From the NCBI RefSeq assembly GCF_007747655.1, contig NZ_CP036274.1, positions 5,084,001 through 5,148,000 of the forward strand: a stretch of 64,000 bases of DNA. The letters are read 5' to 3'. Each line of letters begins with the position of its first letter. Within the stretch, counting starts at the first letter, position 1. Position numbers and translations under genes: made by a program. Positions 55,951-64,000 of the stretch are shown one piece after another. The stretch is from Anatilimnocola aggregata (GTDB lineage: Bacteria > Planctomycetota > Planctomycetia > Pirellulales > Pirellulaceae). The notes beneath the pieces were generated by a model. The model saw nothing but the letters and a program-made list of their open reading frames with translations, was not told where the DNA came from and did no database searches.

Positions 55951-56186
55951 CGTGTGAAACGGTCCCCTCGGCCAGACGTTGCCTAGCCAAAACATAAGAC
56001 GAAAAACCGAGGGAATTGTAGTCTGTCAGAGGGGGGGCTCCAATAAGAAAACGGTTGCAGGTGAGTGACAAGTCCCAGCATGATTACCTAAATCGACGAT
56101 CTTGTCTGATTGGATGCAGGGCACTTACCCCTCGTTTAGGCACAGTGCCAAACACCTCCTCGGTCCGAGTGACTGAAAGCGCAGAC

Positions 56187-56365
56187 CATCGAATTACACT
56201 GGGTTTGACGCAGCGAATGATAGGAGTGCGTTTTTTTTGCACCCCGCCGGGACCGTTGGCCATCTGAAACTACAGTCGACTTCGGATGAGCTGTCGGACG
56301 ACGTTGCACAATCGCATCCGAGAGCGCAGAGAATGCGCACCGCTGTTAACCGGATGCTCAAAAAG
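56187..56365. other. Insertion-sequence end fossil
   Basis: The block matches 7246-7440 in the same orientation (ATCGAATTACACTGG, GACGCAGCGAATGAT, TTTGCACCCC), and the few bases before it still resemble the first codons of that transposase. The transposase itself is gone. The stretch to 56797 holds a stem-loop near 56535-56562 and no gene. Confidence 0.7.
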
Positions 56366-56797
56366 TTCGAAAAGGGTTGCGACCGCTTCGGACACCGATC
56401 GGGACTCGGAATCGGCAAGTACCGCTCTCACAATTACTTATGAAAATCGAAAAAGAGAGTACTGTCACGTAGAGGGTTGTGCACAGGGAGCTACTATTTC
56501 GGCCCTAACTTGGGCCGACCCAACGGTTAACGCGAAACGCCGGCCAGAGAGTTCTGCCGGCTTTTGTCGTTTACGCGTTGAACTGCAAGGAGTTACGGCG
56601 ACTGCCGGACTCTCTCGGGCGTCCCTGTCGCGCTCTCTAACTTTGCCCCACGGCCGATTTCGCCGCCACTCTCCCGCTAACTCTCTCCGCTCTCTGTTTT
56701 CGCCCGAAATTTGGTTAACAGCCTCGTTCGGTTCGGGGTACTGGTCGGGACTCAGGTACTAACTAGAGAGCGCAGAGGTAACTTCGGAGTGTCGGTC

Positions 56798-58338
56798 GAA
56801 TGGCACTTAGTTCTCTCTAACCTGTTTTGCCATAGCAAGTTTCACTTCATGTCTTGGCTTCATCAGCAAGTCGTACTTTTTGTTCCTCCGTTTCCTCAGG
56901 CGAGGCTCGAAGCGATCGGGGCGGTCGCCCACGCGTTGTGACACAATGGCATCGAGTAGTTGCTCGACGATACGCTTACGCGCCGCGGTGCTTTGTTGAT
57001 CAGGTAGCAGCAAGAGAGATTGAAAGGCACTGAGCGTTTGCACTGTGCCCTTAAAACTGATGGTGCGAGGCTCAATTCGGTGCTGAATCGCCGCTTGCGC
57101 CATGATCGTTCGAATGAGGTTGTACGCCAGAATATGCGTCCAGATCTCCTTGCGGACCAGTTCTGGCGTCTTGCAGCGCAGGACGTCCATGTGCAGCGTG
57201 TCTTTTAGCGAACGCAGGTCGAGCTCGACGTTCCAGCGAGTACGATACAGCTTCCCTAAGTCGTCCGATGTTGTTTGCATCGGATCAAGTAATGTCGTCA
57301 CGATGACAATCGACTTCGTGCGAAACCCAGGTTGCGCAACACGAATCAGACACTCGCGGATCGTGATAAACTCCGGCAGCGATTGGTAGGTTTCTCGATC
57401 CAGCGAGCGGATGGAAGACGGCTTCCTCCAGCTCACGATGTGGTCGTATCGACCCAATCGCTTGCCTCGCCGGAAATCAGCTTTACGGTTTGCTTTGTTC
57501 AAGCGAGCGACAAGTTCGAGCCCGCGCTGCTGCATCAAGAAGATGTTCGTCCAGTTGGCCATCAACCGATCCGTTAAGAGAACATCTCCAGGGCAAAGCA
57601 CGTCCCATAGTTGTCGCAATAAGGTGACTTCACCTTGCCCTTTGCCGGCGTAGCGGCAGATGCCAAGCTCGATTACGGCGCCCGTTGCCAACGAGAAGAA
57701 GGCCGCAATGCGAGCGATGGGAAAACCAATGCCAGGCTGCTGCGTAGTGTTCTGTGGATAAGCCTTTTGATTCTCTGGAGTGTCCGGCATCGAAACGGTG
57801 GAACCGTCAAAGAGGTAGACACGACGCCCCTTCCAGTGCCACGAAGGATCGACACTGGCATCCAAGGCTGCACCTGCTCCACGCGCGAGTGTCGAGAAGA
57901 ACTTTTCCGGTAGCCGCTTTCTCGCCTGGCAATAGGCGCCGGTTTCTGCCGAACACGGTCGCTCTCCTCGACAAACGCGATGCGCAATCAAACGAGCTAC
58001 GGCCGCTCGGCAGGAGTGGTCAGCACTTAGCACTTGTGTCAGAAAGACCCAGAGTGTTACCAACGGCGGATATACGCGATCCAGCCAAACTCCCTGAATC
58101 GCTGTCAACGCTTGCGTTACGCTCTCATCGGAAAGCAACTTGCCGATTGGCAAATCCGGATCTTGGACAAATTGGTGACAAAGGAACTTTGCTTGCTGGC
58201 GAAACCTTCCGTGCCGGAACGAAACCATGATGGCCACCTTGCCAAGAGGAAGAGATAATAAACTCTTCTACGACGGCAGCAGGACTTTGGCTTATAGCTT
58301 TTCAGCGAAAAGACTTAGGGAAAAACTAAGTGCCATTC
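56798..58338. mobile_element. Complete IS4-type insertion sequence
   Basis: The ends are inverted repeats, GAATGGCACTTAGTT at 56798 and AACTAAGTGCCATTC at 58338. Immediately outside is an 11-bp direct repeat GAGTGTCGGTC (56787-56797 and 58339-58349), the target duplication size expected for IS4. At 1,541 bp with one full transposase gene it looks recent and possibly active. Confidence 0.93.
56807..58228 (-). CDS. IS4-family transposase
   Basis: 473 residues from ATG 58228, chosen for AAGGTG 7 bp upstream. The DDE catalytic residues appear in YLFDGSTVSMPDT, VLLTDRLMANW and the C-terminal YRTRWNVELDLRSLKDTLHMD, the Y-R-E-K region of IS4 (Y(2)R(3)E(6)K). It is whole and sits within matched inverted repeats, so it should mobilise this element. 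N-terminal residues form the DNA-binding part. Confidence 0.95.
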   Translation of the reverse strand: MVSFRHGRFRQQAKFLCHQFVQDPDLPIGKLLSDESVTQALTAIQGVWLDRVYPPLVTLWVFLTQVLSADHSCRAAVARLIAHRVCRGERPCSAETGAYCQARKRLPEKFFSTLARGAGAALDASVDPSWHWKGRRVYLFDGSTVSMPDTPENQKAYPQNTTQQPGIGFPIARIAAFFSLATGAVIELGICRYAGKGQGEVTLLRQLWDVLCPGDVLLTDRLMANWTNIFLMQQRGLELVARLNKANRKADFRRGKRLGRYDHIVSWRKPSSIRSLDRETYQSLPEFITIRECLIRVAQPGFRTKSIVIVTTLLDPMQTTSDDLGKLYRTRWNVELDLRSLKDTLHMDVLRCKTPELVRKEIWTHILAYNLIRTIMAQAAIQHRIEPRTISFKGTVQTLSAFQSLLLLPDQQSTAARKRIVEQLLDAIVSQRVGDRPDRFEPRLRKRRNKKYDLLMKPRHEVKLAMAKQVREN

Positions 58339-58542
58339 GAGTGTCGGTCCGAAGCGTCCGAGTTTAGGAAGTCACCCCTCAAATCTGTCTCGCTCTCTGC
58401 AAAGTGCATCAGCGATTTAATTCCCACTGTTTCAGCTGTTGCCGCTGTTCCAAACGGGCCGAGCCGGCGTCGACGCACTTCCCTTGCGACGACTTTTGTC
58501 TGGTGCTCGTGTGACTTGTGATCGAGTGCATGAAGAACCATG

Positions 58543-58568
58543 GCGGGCTACCCAAACGAGTAGCCCGC
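58543..58568. terminator. Stem-loop after the sulfatase gene
   Basis: A perfect 9-bp stem, GCGGGCTAC with GTAGCCCGC, lies 16 bp beyond the sulfatase stop. There is no T-tract on the minus strand, so it may be a weak terminator or mRNA-stabilising hairpin. Confidence 0.5.
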
Positions 58569-58583
58569 AGAGCCGGTCGTTGG

Positions 58584-60344
58584 CTATTTGCCGGGGCCTT
58601 TGCTCGCCGCTTCGGCCTGGGCCATCCGTTTGGCCATCTCCGCCTTCACAGCGTCGAGGTTGAAACTCGCGCCACGCTGCATCGGTGGGTAGTCAACGAA
58701 GGTCTGAAGTTCCTTGCCCATGACATCCTGAACAAAGACGAATCGCCAGAATTGGAACTTGAACCAATCGAAGTACTGCTGTGCGCCTTCCTTGGTTCCA
58801 TTGTTGGGCCAGCCCAAGCGTTCGAAAGGATCAAGACGCAGATTCGTAATGTACGGTACGTCGGGATGGGTCTTCTCACCAAGCCAGCCGTGGGGCTGAT
58901 CGATGAAGCGGTACTTGTAGTCATCAATACGCACCGCGCCGACAGTGCTCTCGCCGAGGTAGAAAATCTCGTGGCGATTCGACGGTCCTTTGCCGGTCAG
59001 TAAATTTGTTTGGTTGTAGCCGTCCAAATGGTTCTTGTAACTTCGGTCACCGATCTTTACTCCCTTCAATAGGTCGTCGGTGATAGCGGTGTTACCGGCA
59101 GCAGCGAGAAAAGTGGGGAACCAATCCAAGCCAGACATGAGGCCATTTTGCACTGTGTTGGGCGGAATCTTGCCGGGCCAACGGGCGATGCACGGTACGC
59201 GGAATCCGCCTTCCATCACCGTCCCTTTGCACTGGGCGAACGGTGTCGTGCCACCATCAGGCCAAGTGAAGCTTTCGGTGCCGTTGTCAGTAGTGAATAC
59301 GACGATGGTGTTGTCTTCTTCGCCCATGTCCTTGAGCTTTTGCAGCACCAAACCGATATCGTTGTCGAGTTGGGCCATGCCTGCTTCCTGTTCGGACCAG
59401 CCATTCTCCGAGTTGCGCGTGGCTTCCCACTTCGGCGAAAGGTGCGTAACAATGTGCATGCGCGTGGGGTTAAGCCAGACGAAAAACGGCTTGTTCGCCG
59501 CCTTGGCCTTGTCCATGAAGTTAATTGCGAGGTCGCGGATCTCGTCGTCGACCGTTTCCATGCGCTTGGGATAAAGCGTTCCGGCGTCCTCAATCTTTTG
59601 TTTTCCGACCTTGCCCCAGCGAGGCATTTCGGTCGGGTCGTCCGTCTCCGTCGCCCAGCTGTGGACCATGTTGCGAGGTCCGACTTTGCTTAGCAGTGCT
59701 TGAGGGTAGTTGGGGTGGGCTGGGTCTTCCATCGCGTCCAAGTGATACAGATACCCGAAGAACTCGTCGAAGCCGTGGACAGTAGGTAAATACTCATTTC
59801 GATCACCAAGGTGATTCTTGCCAAATTGACCCGTGGCGTAACCTTGTGCTTTTAGCGCTGTGGCAATCGTGCATGCCTCGGCGGGAAGTCCAACCTTAGC
59901 TCCCGCTTGACCAACCGTTGTTAGACCGGTGCGGATCGGCAGTTGGCCAGTGATGAAGTTCGCGCGGCCGGCTGTGCAACTTGCTTCCGCGTAGTAATCA
60001 GTAAAGAGCATCCCTTGCTTGGCTAAGTTGTCGAGATTCGGCGTGCGTCCAGCCATCAAGCCGCGATGGTAGGCTCCAATGTTCCACATGCCGATATCAT
60101 CACCCATGATAAAAAGGATGTTCGGCCTCTTGCTTGACGCAGATTGCTGAACTGGCCTGATGACCTGCGCGACTGCATCCGTAAATGCGCGATCCAACCG
60201 TGGTGATTCAACCGCGGGGCTAGACGCATATTGCGCCGCTTGGGCCTGCGGATTAGGCCGAAAATTCATCGACGCGGCTCCATAACCGAGCAGCCCACCG
60301 GCTGCCAGAATCAGGAGCAGCCACATACTCTTTGCTCTTAACAT
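58584..60344 (-). CDS. Arylsulfatase-type sulfatase with C-T-A-G-R signature
   Basis: 586 residues from ATG 60344, preceded by GGAG and followed by a signal peptide (MWLLLILAAGGLLGYGAAS). The metal site is FIMGDDIGMWN and the active-site signature is SCTAGRANFITGQ, which fits C-x-A-x-R, a less common variant than C-x-P-x-R; Cys would become formylglycine. VVFTTDNGTES carries further metal ligands. Substrate unknown; similar enzymes act on aryl or polysaccharide sulfates. A HAD phosphatase gene lies about 70 bp upstream on the same strand, so they may be co-transcribed. Confidence 0.92.
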   Translation of the reverse strand: MLRAKSMWLLLILAAGGLLGYGAASMNFRPNPQAQAAQYASSPAVESPRLDRAFTDAVAQVIRPVQQSASSKRPNILFIMGDDIGMWNIGAYHRGLMAGRTPNLDNLAKQGMLFTDYYAEASCTAGRANFITGQLPIRTGLTTVGQAGAKVGLPAEACTIATALKAQGYATGQFGKNHLGDRNEYLPTVHGFDEFFGYLYHLDAMEDPAHPNYPQALLSKVGPRNMVHSWATETDDPTEMPRWGKVGKQKIEDAGTLYPKRMETVDDEIRDLAINFMDKAKAANKPFFVWLNPTRMHIVTHLSPKWEATRNSENGWSEQEAGMAQLDNDIGLVLQKLKDMGEEDNTIVVFTTDNGTESFTWPDGGTTPFAQCKGTVMEGGFRVPCIARWPGKIPPNTVQNGLMSGLDWFPTFLAAAGNTAITDDLLKGVKIGDRSYKNHLDGYNQTNLLTGKGPSNRHEIFYLGESTVGAVRIDDYKYRFIDQPHGWLGEKTHPDVPYITNLRLDPFERLGWPNNGTKEGAQQYFDWFKFQFWRFVFVQDVMGKELQTFVDYPPMQRGASFNLDAVKAEMAKRMAQAEAASKGPGK

Positions 60345-60412
60345 GGTTCTTTTTCTCCAATGAGGATGCAGAGCTAGGCGCGAGAATAGCTCTCTACAGG
60401 GAACGAGCTCCA

Positions 60413-61468
60413 CTACTTCTCGAACGCAAACACACGCTTCCAATCCGCTTTCATGCTGATCACAGTCCAATTGCGTTCGTTTGCTTTGGCCAGCACGTCG
60501 GGCGAAAACGTACCAACTTTCGTGTCGGGCAATCCGCGCGCGGGTCCGTAGGCAAATTCGCGCAGTGCATCGTCGTGGAGCACGAGCAACTCGAATCGCG
60601 CGCCGCTGCCTCCTTGCGTGTATTCCAGCATCTCTTGATCGCCGCGAGAGTTGCCGAAGGCGGCGATCGGACGACGCCCAATGTGCCGGTTGATGCCTAC
60701 CGGCTTGCCCCCTTGGTCGTCATTGAAATTCAGTTCCGGCAGGCGGACCAACACCGGCTTGCCGTCGCGCATCTCAAACTTCGTTTTGATGCTGCTGCCA
60801 ACGACCTGCTCGGGTGCGATACCGTAGACCTGCTCCGTCCATGTACGCATGAATTCGATGCCGCCGCCAGAGACGATGAAGGTCTTGAAGCCATTTGCCC
60901 GCAGGTAGTCCAGCAATTCGAGCATCGGCTGATAAACCATTTCGGTGTAGGGCTTGCCAGTCTTCGGATGCTTCGCGGTGGCGATCCACTCCTTCACGAT
61001 CTGCTCAAATTCAACGGTGGTCATGCCGGAATGTGTCGCCATGAGGAGTTCCAGAACCGCCCGTTCCCCGCCGGCTGCAGCGGTTTTCAATTCACCTTTG
61101 AGCAGCGAGGCGAATGGTTCCTGGGTCTTCCACTCGGGGTGCTGCGGCGCGAGCATCTTCACGCGGTCGAGCGCGAAATACAGTTGCACGGGCAACGGCT
61201 GTTCGCACCAAAGCGTTCCGTCGTTGTCGAACACAGCGATGCGTTCAGGAACAGGTACAAAATCGGGCGAGCCGGGTGTGGTGACTTTCTCGACGAACTC
61301 AACAATCGAGTGCTTTGCCTTGCCATCGTTCCAAGAGCGTAACGGATCGATGTTCGCGCCAATATCGCCCCCCGAAATAACGAGGACGTTGGGAAGTTTG
61401 CTTTGAGCCTCCGCTGCCGATGACAGGAGAACCAATCCAAAGGCCAAAACAAAATACCCAAATCTCAT
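60413..61468 (-). CDS. Secreted HAD-superfamily phosphatase
   Basis: About 351 residues from ATG 61468, with GAGGA 7 bp upstream and a signal peptide (FVLAFGLVLLSSAAEA). HAD motif I is AVFDNDGTLWCEQ, motif II is FIVSGGG and motif IV is FGNSRGDQEML. It resembles phosphoserine-phosphatase-type HAD enzymes placed in the periplasm next to sulfatases. It should hydrolyse a phosphate ester; the substrate is not evident. Longer upstream readings look spurious. Confidence 0.88.
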   Translation of the reverse strand: MRFGYFVLAFGLVLLSSAAEAQSKLPNVLVISGGDIGANIDPLRSWNDGKAKHSIVEFVEKVTTPGSPDFVPVPERIAVFDNDGTLWCEQPLPVQLYFALDRVKMLAPQHPEWKTQEPFASLLKGELKTAAAGGERAVLELLMATHSGMTTVEFEQIVKEWIATAKHPKTGKPYTEMVYQPMLELLDYLRANGFKTFIVSGGGIEFMRTWTEQVYGIAPEQVVGSSIKTKFEMRDGKPVLVRLPELNFNDDQGGKPVGINRHIGRRPIAAFGNSRGDQEMLEYTQGGSGARFELLVLHDDALREFAYGPARGLPDTKVGTFSPDVLAKANERNWTVISMKADWKRVFAFEK

Positions 61469-61764
61469 TCCGAGTTCCTCTCGTTCGAACAGGAGATGCG
61501 CCTTCACCGGCGTTAACAGGCGTCCGGAGGTAGCACATTGTGTACCGTTCTTAGCCGGTCGTCGCGAGCTGCAAAGAGAGCATGTTTGATGGCACGGCCC
61601 ATGAAAAAAAGCTTGCTCGTGCTGGACATTCCGCACACCCACTGACCGATTCCGCACACTTTACTCAGATGTGAACGTGCGTCACTGCACGTCGGTCACA
61701 TCCGTCGACGCACCTTGGCGAGCGTTGCTCGATCATAACTTTCTGCGTTAATCCCGAACTTCAC

Positions 61765-61962
61765 GAATTCGGTCGCGTCATCCAATAGGTTGAAGATATG
61801 GGCGAACTCGATAATACGCTGATCATCTACATCGTCGGTGACATCGGTACCAGCCCCGAACGGCAAGATCAACAAGCTGACCGTCAAACTTGGTCCGTCG
61901 CAGTCAGCGCCGAAGGATCAGAAGGCCGTTCAAGAGAAAGCCGCCCGGGCCAACGACTAGTG
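61765..61962 (+). pseudogene. Arylsulfatase fossil
   Basis: Two pieces of a sulfatase survive. MGELDNTLIIYIVGDIGTS (61798 on) matches the segment that normally reads GELDNTLIIYIVGDNGTS. A second frame then gives KINKLTVKLGPSQ and APKDQKAVQEKAARAND before a stop, like sulfatase C-termini. The roughly 200 residues that should separate them are gone. An in-frame stop also lies just before the first piece. It is on the opposite strand to the intact sulfatase nearby. Confidence 0.75.
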
Positions 61963-62069
61963 CGGGGGCGGGTTCTCGGTCAAATGCGGTTGCCGCGTTG
62001 AAAATGGCTCGCGGCAACCGCCTTCTGTCGTGTCGTGAGCCTGCGAAGATGTGCTTTTGCAGAGCACAC

Positions 62070-63341
62070 TTACTCTTGCGCATAGCAGGCATCGGGCATC
62101 TGCATGGCACCGCACGCGCCGGTTCCGAACTTCCACGTCAGTCCGACGCCAATCCAGTAACTGGCGATCGATGTGGTCGTGAAGTTTCCAAGTTGTTCCG
62201 AATCGCGGAACATGCCGCCAGCCATCACGTCGAGGTCGATCCCCGGTAAGGCATCCACCTTGCCGACGCCTGCCGAGATTCGGTGCTGACTGGTGACCGC
62301 GAGCAAGCCTTGGGTATAGCGAACCGCTGCAAGGTCGCCAGGCTGAACCACTCCGCCGATATTTGGTCCCGGCGTATTATCGATCGGATTCTGCGCCCAC
62401 ACATAACCGGCCCGCAGTCGGTATTGACCACTCGTGTACTGCGTCCCGACTTGTACCACCCATTGATTGTCGTAGACGGCATCGAACAGCGCGGCTTCGT
62501 CATACAATTTGTAAATGACGTCGATTCCCACCAGCAGACACCCACCCATGAGTCCGTTGTTTGCGATGCCAAAGGCCACGTTCTGAGGTAGGTCCATCCG
62601 AACGTTGAATGGCGTCTGTCCCGGCCCAGGATTTAGCAGCACCGCGTTATCGAATTGGAACGACTGCTCGGTTTGGTAGTACGCACCCAGGAAAGTGGTC
62701 TCGTTGAGCAGATAGTTTGCACCCACGGTGCCACGCAGGGCATAGTCGGGTGTCATGCCACTCGCACCGACAAAGGGACCATCGAAGAACGCGATTCCCA
62801 AGCCTAGGCTGGCCCCCACAGAAAGTCGATCGGTCAGGTCGATACCAATCACCGCGGGCATGTTGAAAACTACGATGCCGGAGTTCGTTCCATGACTTTC
62901 GGGAACTTGGCGAAAGTCGACCATGCCACCAGCGGAGCTGACAAATCCCAGTCCAAACGTACCAGGCAAGCCAAGTTCGCTGAGGTCTTGTGTGACGCCA
63001 ATGTTGGCCGCTGGCGTGCCCGGAGCGGTTGACTTAGCCGAGAAGGGTTCGATCAGCGGGTCGGGCCCAGCCACCGGAATGTCACTGGTTTGAGTCAAGT
63101 TAAATGTTGGTTCTGCCCAAGCGCCCCCAAAGAGAAACTGCGTTCCTTTGAACTGACTAAGCGTTGCAGGATTGCCATTTAATGCGCTTGTTAAATCTTG
63201 CGGACGAGCAATGCTCACTCCACCCATCGCACCCGATGCTGGCATCAGCGTGTTGTGAAGTTCAACACCAAACGACTGACCACTAGCGGTCGCGGTGACT
63301 CCCACACAGAGGAGGATCGCCACAAATGCTGAAGTTTTCAT
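62070..63341 (-). CDS. FadL/OmpP1-type outer-membrane transport protein
   Basis: 423 residues with signal peptide (FVAILLCVGVTATASGQ). The N-terminus FGVELHNTLMPASGAMGGVSIARPQDLTSALNGNPA is the FadL hallmark hatch region (in two blocks), followed by alternating strands and an aromatic-rich end (YWIGVGLTWKFG). It probably lets hydrophobic compounds cross the outer membrane. The short Cys-containing C-terminal extension (ACGAMQMPDACYAQE) is unusual. No operon partner is seen; 63342-63581 is empty. Confidence 0.88.
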   Translation of the reverse strand: MKTSAFVAILLCVGVTATASGQSFGVELHNTLMPASGAMGGVSIARPQDLTSALNGNPATLSQFKGTQFLFGGAWAEPTFNLTQTSDIPVAGPDPLIEPFSAKSTAPGTPAANIGVTQDLSELGLPGTFGLGFVSSAGGMVDFRQVPESHGTNSGIVVFNMPAVIGIDLTDRLSVGASLGLGIAFFDGPFVGASGMTPDYALRGTVGANYLLNETTFLGAYYQTEQSFQFDNAVLLNPGPGQTPFNVRMDLPQNVAFGIANNGLMGGCLLVGIDVIYKLYDEAALFDAVYDNQWVVQVGTQYTSGQYRLRAGYVWAQNPIDNTPGPNIGGVVQPGDLAAVRYTQGLLAVTSQHRISAGVGKVDALPGIDLDVMAGGMFRDSEQLGNFTTTSIASYWIGVGLTWKFGTGACGAMQMPDACYAQE

Positions 63342-63581
63342 TGCCCGCCCGTCTCACTGGCAGAAGTGGACTATTGCTAGCGTGCACAGAGATGCTACTC
63401 AGCCCGCCTACTCAAGGGCATCGGCATAATCCCTAAAATCCTTTCACATTTCCACCGTCGAAAAAACTTGCAGTCGCTGCTCAATCAAAGGTCGGAGGCA
63501 ACCAATGCGGAAGTTCAGAACTCGTTCACTCTGGTGCGCGTCTCGGTGTGGTAGCGACTGCCGCTGATTGTGAACAAAAGA

Positions 63582-64000
63582 TTATTGCCGACGGGTTGGG
63601 CTTCCTTTGCCGGGCTCAACATCGAGCCATGCGAGGGCCTCAAGCTCGGTGGTAAAGACGTTGTTTACAAGCCCACGGTTGAAGGCGACGGTGACCCCAA
63701 ATTTCTGCGCGTGGATCATTTCCCCTAGAGCAACCATCGCCAAGCGTATCCGCCCACTTGCCTCTTCCGCCCACTCCACGGCCATCAAAAACCGTTGGAA
63801 GGTGCCGGGCGAGGGAAACCCGCGCAGCGCCGTCGTATCGACTAGCAGATCCTTGACTTGATGTCGCATGGCGGCCGCGATTCCGGCGCGCACCAGCGTG
63901 ACCGCTTCATCGAACGAAACAGTCCATAGCGGCCGATACAGGGCCCGGTCCTGCTCGATCACGAAACCCTCTGGCACGTCCAAATTAAACCTTTCACTGA
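63582..64000 (-). CDS. Hypothetical protein, runs off the right edge
   Basis: The frame is open to base 64000, so the start is outside; 139 residues are visible. The layout (SFDEAVTLVRAGIAAAMRHQVKDLLVDTTALRG, LMAVEWAEEASGRIRLAMVALGEMI in two blocks, then FTTELEALAWLDVEPG) resembles STAS-like or SpoIIAA-like proteins that sense or regulate. It has no signal peptide in view. The function is uncertain. Confidence 0.6.
   Translation of the reverse strand, partial: SERFNLDVPEGFVIEQDRALYRPLWTVSFDEAVTLVRAGIAAAMRHQVKDLLVDTTALRGFPSPGTFQRFLMAVEWAEEASGRIRLAMVALGEMIHAQKFGVTVAFNRGLVNNVFTTELEALAWLDVEPGKGSPTRRQ

Overview
The window looks like a planctomycete chromosome, probably Pirellulales-like. The signs are three sulfatase loci (two intact, one fossil), a giant Ser/Thr kinase fused to DUF1080, sulfatase-modifying-factor-like and leucine-rich domains behind an ECF sigma gene, LE-x-R type N-termini on calcium-repeat proteins, a cadherin/GEVED adhesin, an SHD1 domain, and recombinase modules paired with DUF2924. 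No rRNA, tRNA or CRISPR array was recognised.

Layout. 1-5165 is the 3' part of a giant cadherin-like adhesin with seven near-identical 306-bp repeats. 5.2-15.3 kb is a scarred mobile-element zone: an intact DDE transposase and a truncated relative, an IS481 remnant, two identical 216-bp MITE-like elements (one inside a small gene), a three-copy hairpin repeat, remnants of two serine-recombinase modules, and a few resident genes (outer-membrane-like protein, caspase-fold-like protein, membrane proteins). 15.3-21.0 kb is a tight minus-strand operon for sulfated or acetylated glycan breakdown: Sel1-C39 protein, sulfatase, sialate O-acetylesterase-like protein, SGNH hydrolase, alpha/beta hydrolase.

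21.1 to about 46.2 kb reads as one integrative, phage-derived element. It opens with a complete recombinase module (small ORF, DUF2924, large serine recombinase, HTH protein). Plus-strand replication and packaging genes follow (sigma-like factor, primase-helicase, ParB-domain methyltransferase, terminase small and large subunits). These are interspersed with minus-strand cargo: a cholesterol-dependent-cytolysin-like protein, a TPR/membrane pair, an HTH-trypsin-like protease with a secreted nuclease, and a DNA-binding gene broken by one in-frame amber codon. A group II intron sits directly behind an intrinsic terminator. No capsid, portal or tail gene is visible, so a satellite-like or decayed phage is the best reading.

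46.4-56.0 kb returns to resident genes: a calcium-repeat protein, the giant kinase and its ECF sigma factor. 56.2-58.3 kb holds an IS fossil and a complete IS4-type element with an 11-bp target duplication. 58.6-63.3 kb carries a second sulfatase, a secreted HAD phosphatase, a sulfatase fossil and a FadL-like porin. A partial gene runs off the right edge.

The strongest leads are the CDC-like pore-forming protein and the other minus-strand cargo in the phage-like element, the repeated leader next to the terminase genes (a possible packaging site), and the MITE family. All family assignments rest on motifs read by eye; no database search was run.
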